From assembly GCA_028690255.1 (NCBI GenBank), contig JAQVBP010000072.1, forward strand, positions 7,357 to 14,519: DNA of 7,163 nucleotides. Reading direction: 5' to 3'. Position 1 is the first letter of the stretch; each line of letters begins with the position of its first letter. The notes under the pieces are model-generated. The model worked only from the letters and a program-made list of their open reading frames with translations, ran no database searches and was not told where the DNA came from. Made by a program: the position numbers and the translations under genes. Origin of the DNA: Methanosarcinaceae archaeon (GTDB lineage: Archaea; Halobacteriota; Methanosarcinia; Methanosarcinales; Methanosarcinaceae). Positions 6,067 through 7,163 of this stretch are shown one piece after another.

Positions 6067-6076
6067 TTTAAATATT
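6067..6076 (+). promoter_or_regulatory. TATA box for tRNA-Leu
   Basis: TTTAAATATT lies about 45 bases before the mature tRNA. It predicts a short 5' leader of some 15-20 bases to be removed by RNase P. A second TATA-like TTATTTATAAA lies near 6040-6050. Confidence 0.45.
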
Positions 6077-6115
6077 AATACTGCTACTATGGGGTACTAC
6101 AAGAGTATTACATGT

Positions 6116-6201
6116 GCGAGGGTTGCCCAGTGGTCAAAGGCGGTAGGTTCAGGGCCTATTCTCGTAGGAGTTCGTGAGTTCGACTCTCACCCCTCGCACC
6201 A
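6116..6201 (+). tRNA. tRNA-Leu, anticodon CAG
   Basis: All arms of a class II tRNA are visible. The acceptor stem is GCGAGGG (6116-6122) with CCCTCGC (6191-6197). The D arm is GCC/GGC with a GTGGTCAAA loop. The anticodon stem is GTAGG/CCTAT (6143-6147, 6155-6159) with loop TTCAGGG, so the anticodon at 6150-6152 is CAG and reads CUG. The long variable arm is CTC-GTAG-GAG (6161-6170). The T arm is GTGAG-TTCGACT-CTCAC (6174-6190). The discriminator is A6198 and CCA is encoded at 6199-6201. There is no intron. The long variable arm and the anticodon both specify leucine. Confidence 0.97.
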
Positions 6202-6226
6202 GATTTCTTTTAATATCTGATTTTAG
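6200..6226 (+). terminator. T-rich stop signal after tRNA-Leu
   Basis: The first T-rich tract, TTTCTTTT, begins within a few bases of the CCA end, as expected for archaeal termination on oligo-T. A weak five-pair stem, CAGAT (6200-6204) with ATCTG (6215-6219), and a further TTTT follow. The stem may be chance. Confidence 0.4.
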
Positions 6227-6293
6227 TCATTTCTTTTTACGGATTTCTTGTTTTGTAAAGTCTTATTATTGCGTTTTTTACAGTACAGGCCGG

Positions 6294-6339
6294 TGAATCT
6301 TTGTACAGATCTTTGCTGAATCTTTGTACAGATCTTTGC
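6294..6339. repeat. Tandem duplication of a 23-bp unit
   Basis: TGAATCTTTGTACAGATCTTTGC-like units at 6294-6316 and 6317-6339 are identical over all 23 bases. Within each unit CTTTG occurs twice, so the sequence has nested internal similarity. No divergence has accumulated, which points to a recent event in non-coding DNA. Confidence 0.95.
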
Positions 6340-6578
6340 TATTTTTGAGGGTAAAAGGTCCAGAAACATCTGATTTTTAGTTGTGGATGCAATTTCTCTT
6401 AATCTTATCTCCTTAACATATTTCTCCACTTATATATCCTCTATTCAATATATTACCCCACATATATATCAACATTATATATATATTTTCGATATTCAAT
6501 AATTTTATATATCCTGCCCGGCATCTCTTATATTATTTTATCTTAGTTTCGATACTTTTCGAAATAACTGTGTGGGTC

Positions 6579-6588
6579 ATATATTTTA
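6579..6588 (+). promoter_or_regulatory. TATA-like box upstream of the 6599 hairpin
   Basis: ATATATTTTA would direct transcription from near 6605-6610, giving a leader of about 190 bases for the membrane-protein gene at 6801 or about 60 bases for the small ORF at 6670. A second AT-rich box (ATTTTATTTT, about 6763-6772) lies too close to 6801 to leave the ribosome site in the message. Confidence 0.35.
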
Positions 6589-6598
6589 TTACTTTAGG

Positions 6599-6625
6599 GG
6601 GCGGAGGGTCACGAATACTCCGTCC
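6599..6625. other. GC-rich inverted repeat near a probable promoter
   Basis: GGGCGGAG (6599-6606) and CTCCGTCC (6618-6625) pair over eight positions with one G-U, around an 11-base loop, followed by TTT. It is the only GC-rich patch in about 400 bases. As it straddles the predicted start site, it could be a DNA operator, the 5' hairpin of a message, or a small terminator. Confidence 0.4.
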
Positions 6626-6669
6626 TTTACAGTTTGTCCGGCAATTCAATTTCAGGACGAAAACATGTA

Positions 6670-6801
6670 ATGAAAAAGGTGTCTACAGCCTTTAAATCAA
6701 AAAAAAGGATTTTTTTCTTTCTGATCGTAATATCGGACAGCTTCTTTAGGTGGCCGCACACAATTTTATTTTGTACAGTTAATGGCCGGGAGGACATTTA
6801 A
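6670..6801 (+). CDS. Possible 43-residue hydrophobic peptide, overlapping the next start
   Basis: An ATG at 6670 opens a 43-codon frame with a lysine-rich start (MKKVSTAFKSKKR) and a single hydrophobic stretch (about residues 14-22), shaped like a small membrane peptide. Its TAA stop shares one base with the ATG of the following membrane-protein gene (TAATG), a layout typical of translationally coupled genes. That gene's GGGAGG site lies inside this frame. Against it, the ribosome site here is poor (AGGA, 14 bases away) and codon use is not clearly coding. The frame stays open upstream to 6598. I recognise no family. Confidence 0.3.
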   Translation: MKKVSTAFKSKKRIFFFLIVISDSFFRWPHTILFCTVNGREDI

Positions 6802-7022
6802 TGGATATATATTTTGTGTTGGGAATTGTTTCAGTAATCTTATATTGCTTTAAGAGGAGACCCGTAAGCCCTTATTTAGATCCTTTGTGTGTTGCAGGAA
6901 TTCTTGGGTTATTCTATCTGTTCTATCCTCAACTTATTATTGTTGGATTCTGTGCTATAATTACATATGTTGCAGGTATTTTTGATTCAAATAATACGGA
7001 GGCTCCTCCAGAACAGCTCTAA
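6801..7022 (+). CDS. Small membrane protein of unknown function
   Basis: The 73 residues form a mostly hydrophobic protein. Membrane segments lie near residues 4-17, 29-42 and 44-61; the last two are close together and could be a hairpin or one broken helix. The positively charged KRR at 18-20 follows the first segment, suggesting that end lies in the cytoplasm. The tail (62-73) is short, polar and acidic. The start is well supported by GGGAGG at 6788-6793, eight bases before the ATG. Codon use is more AT-rich than in purD or argF, which is common for small lineage-specific genes. I recognise no family or motif. It may be coupled to the ORF ending at its ATG. Confidence 0.7.
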   Translation: MDIYFVLGIVSVILYCFKRRPVSPYLDPLCVAGILGLFYLFYPQLIIVGFCAIITYVAGIFDSNNTEAPPEQL

Positions 7023-7073
7023 AATATTAATATTTCTTTTTTGAAGCATTCTCATTTTTCAGGTAACAGGTAT

Positions 7074-7163
7074 TTCATGTGAACCCCCCTTCTATGCATC
7101 CTTCGGGATCAAGGAACGAGATCCTTTCTTCCTGTCCGGGAGTTAAATTTTTGATCCGGGCCC
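7074..7163 (-). CDS. Possible C-terminus of a minus-strand gene, product unknown
   Basis: One minus-strand frame is open from the window edge to a TGA at 7074-7076 and encodes about 29 residues, including LTPGQEERISFLDPEG. The codons (GAA, GGA, CCC, ATC, TTC) resemble those of the solid genes here. GC content rises abruptly compared with the AT-rich sequence to its left, as at a gene boundary. It would converge on the small membrane-protein gene. A plus-strand frame from ATG 7094 is also open but lacks a ribosome site. No function can be assigned from so short a piece. Confidence 0.4.

Larger units (their letters stand above)
6227..6598. other. AT-rich gap after the tRNA, no supported gene
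   Basis: The stretch holds a 23-bp tandem duplication (6294-6339, listed separately). After that comes an extremely AT-rich block (about 6415-6530) with several TATATAT tracts and two occurrences each of TATATATCCT and ATTCAATA. A minus-strand frame starting with GTG at 6429 is open for 68 codons, but it is lysine-rich, includes the duplication, and is not believable as a gene. Any tract could act as a promoter. Confidence 0.5.

Noticed and set aside
6011..6220. A 69-codon plus-strand frame
   Set aside because: It reads through the tRNA-Leu gene, which is certain from its complete cloverleaf.
6223..6429. A 68-codon minus-strand frame starting with GTG
   Set aside because: It runs through the 23-bp duplication and an AT-rich gap, is dominated by Lys, Asn and Arg codons, and a TATA-like tract lies too near its start to leave a ribosome site.
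7094..7163. Plus-strand open frame from ATG to the right edge
   Set aside because: No ribosome site and less typical codons than the minus-strand reading of the same bases, though it cannot be excluded from so little sequence.

Overview
This window looks like a stretch of a methanogenic archaeal chromosome, most likely Methanosarcina or a close relative. The evidence is a CDP-archaeol synthase (archaeal ether-lipid synthesis), TATA-type promoters ahead of several genes, a tRNA-Leu gene with an encoded CCA end, long AT-rich intergenic gaps around higher-GC genes, and a cytochrome c maturation protein of the kind found in cytochrome-containing methanogens. The species call is inference from gene content and style, not from a search.

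Layout. Positions 1-996 (minus strand) hold the start and middle of a CcmF-like haem-lyase protein. It matches only the C-terminal half of bacterial CcmF, and its gene runs off the left edge inside a perfect 12-bp tandem repeat encoding Glu-Lys-Val-Ser over and over. After a gene-poor gap of about 630 bases come four plus-strand metabolic genes. They are well spaced and probably transcribed separately: carS (1697-2224, membrane lipid synthesis), pyrE (2379-2936, UMP synthesis), purD (3357-4670, purine synthesis) and argF (4945-5850, arginine synthesis). A tRNA-Leu(CAG) gene follows at 6116-6201. The right end is AT-rich and poorly coding. It holds a 23-bp tandem duplication, a hairpin, a possible 43-residue ORF, a small membrane protein of unknown function (6801-7022), and perhaps the tail of a minus-strand gene (7074 to the edge).

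How the genes relate. pyrE and purD both use PRPP-linked chemistry: PyrE consumes PRPP directly and PurD acts on phosphoribosylamine made from it. PyrE and ArgF both lie downstream of carbamoyl phosphate. This is a loose cluster of biosynthetic housekeeping genes, not an operon.

No defence system, CRISPR array, intact insertion sequence or prophage is visible. The most interesting signals are the in-frame repeat tail of the CcmF-like protein, a three-copy family of ATGAAAGT...ACTTTCAT hairpins, a GC-rich structured island before purD, inverted repeats centred on the pyrE TATA box, a six-codon ORF overlapping the argF start, and the lack of a normal start codon for the complete first membrane helix of CarS.
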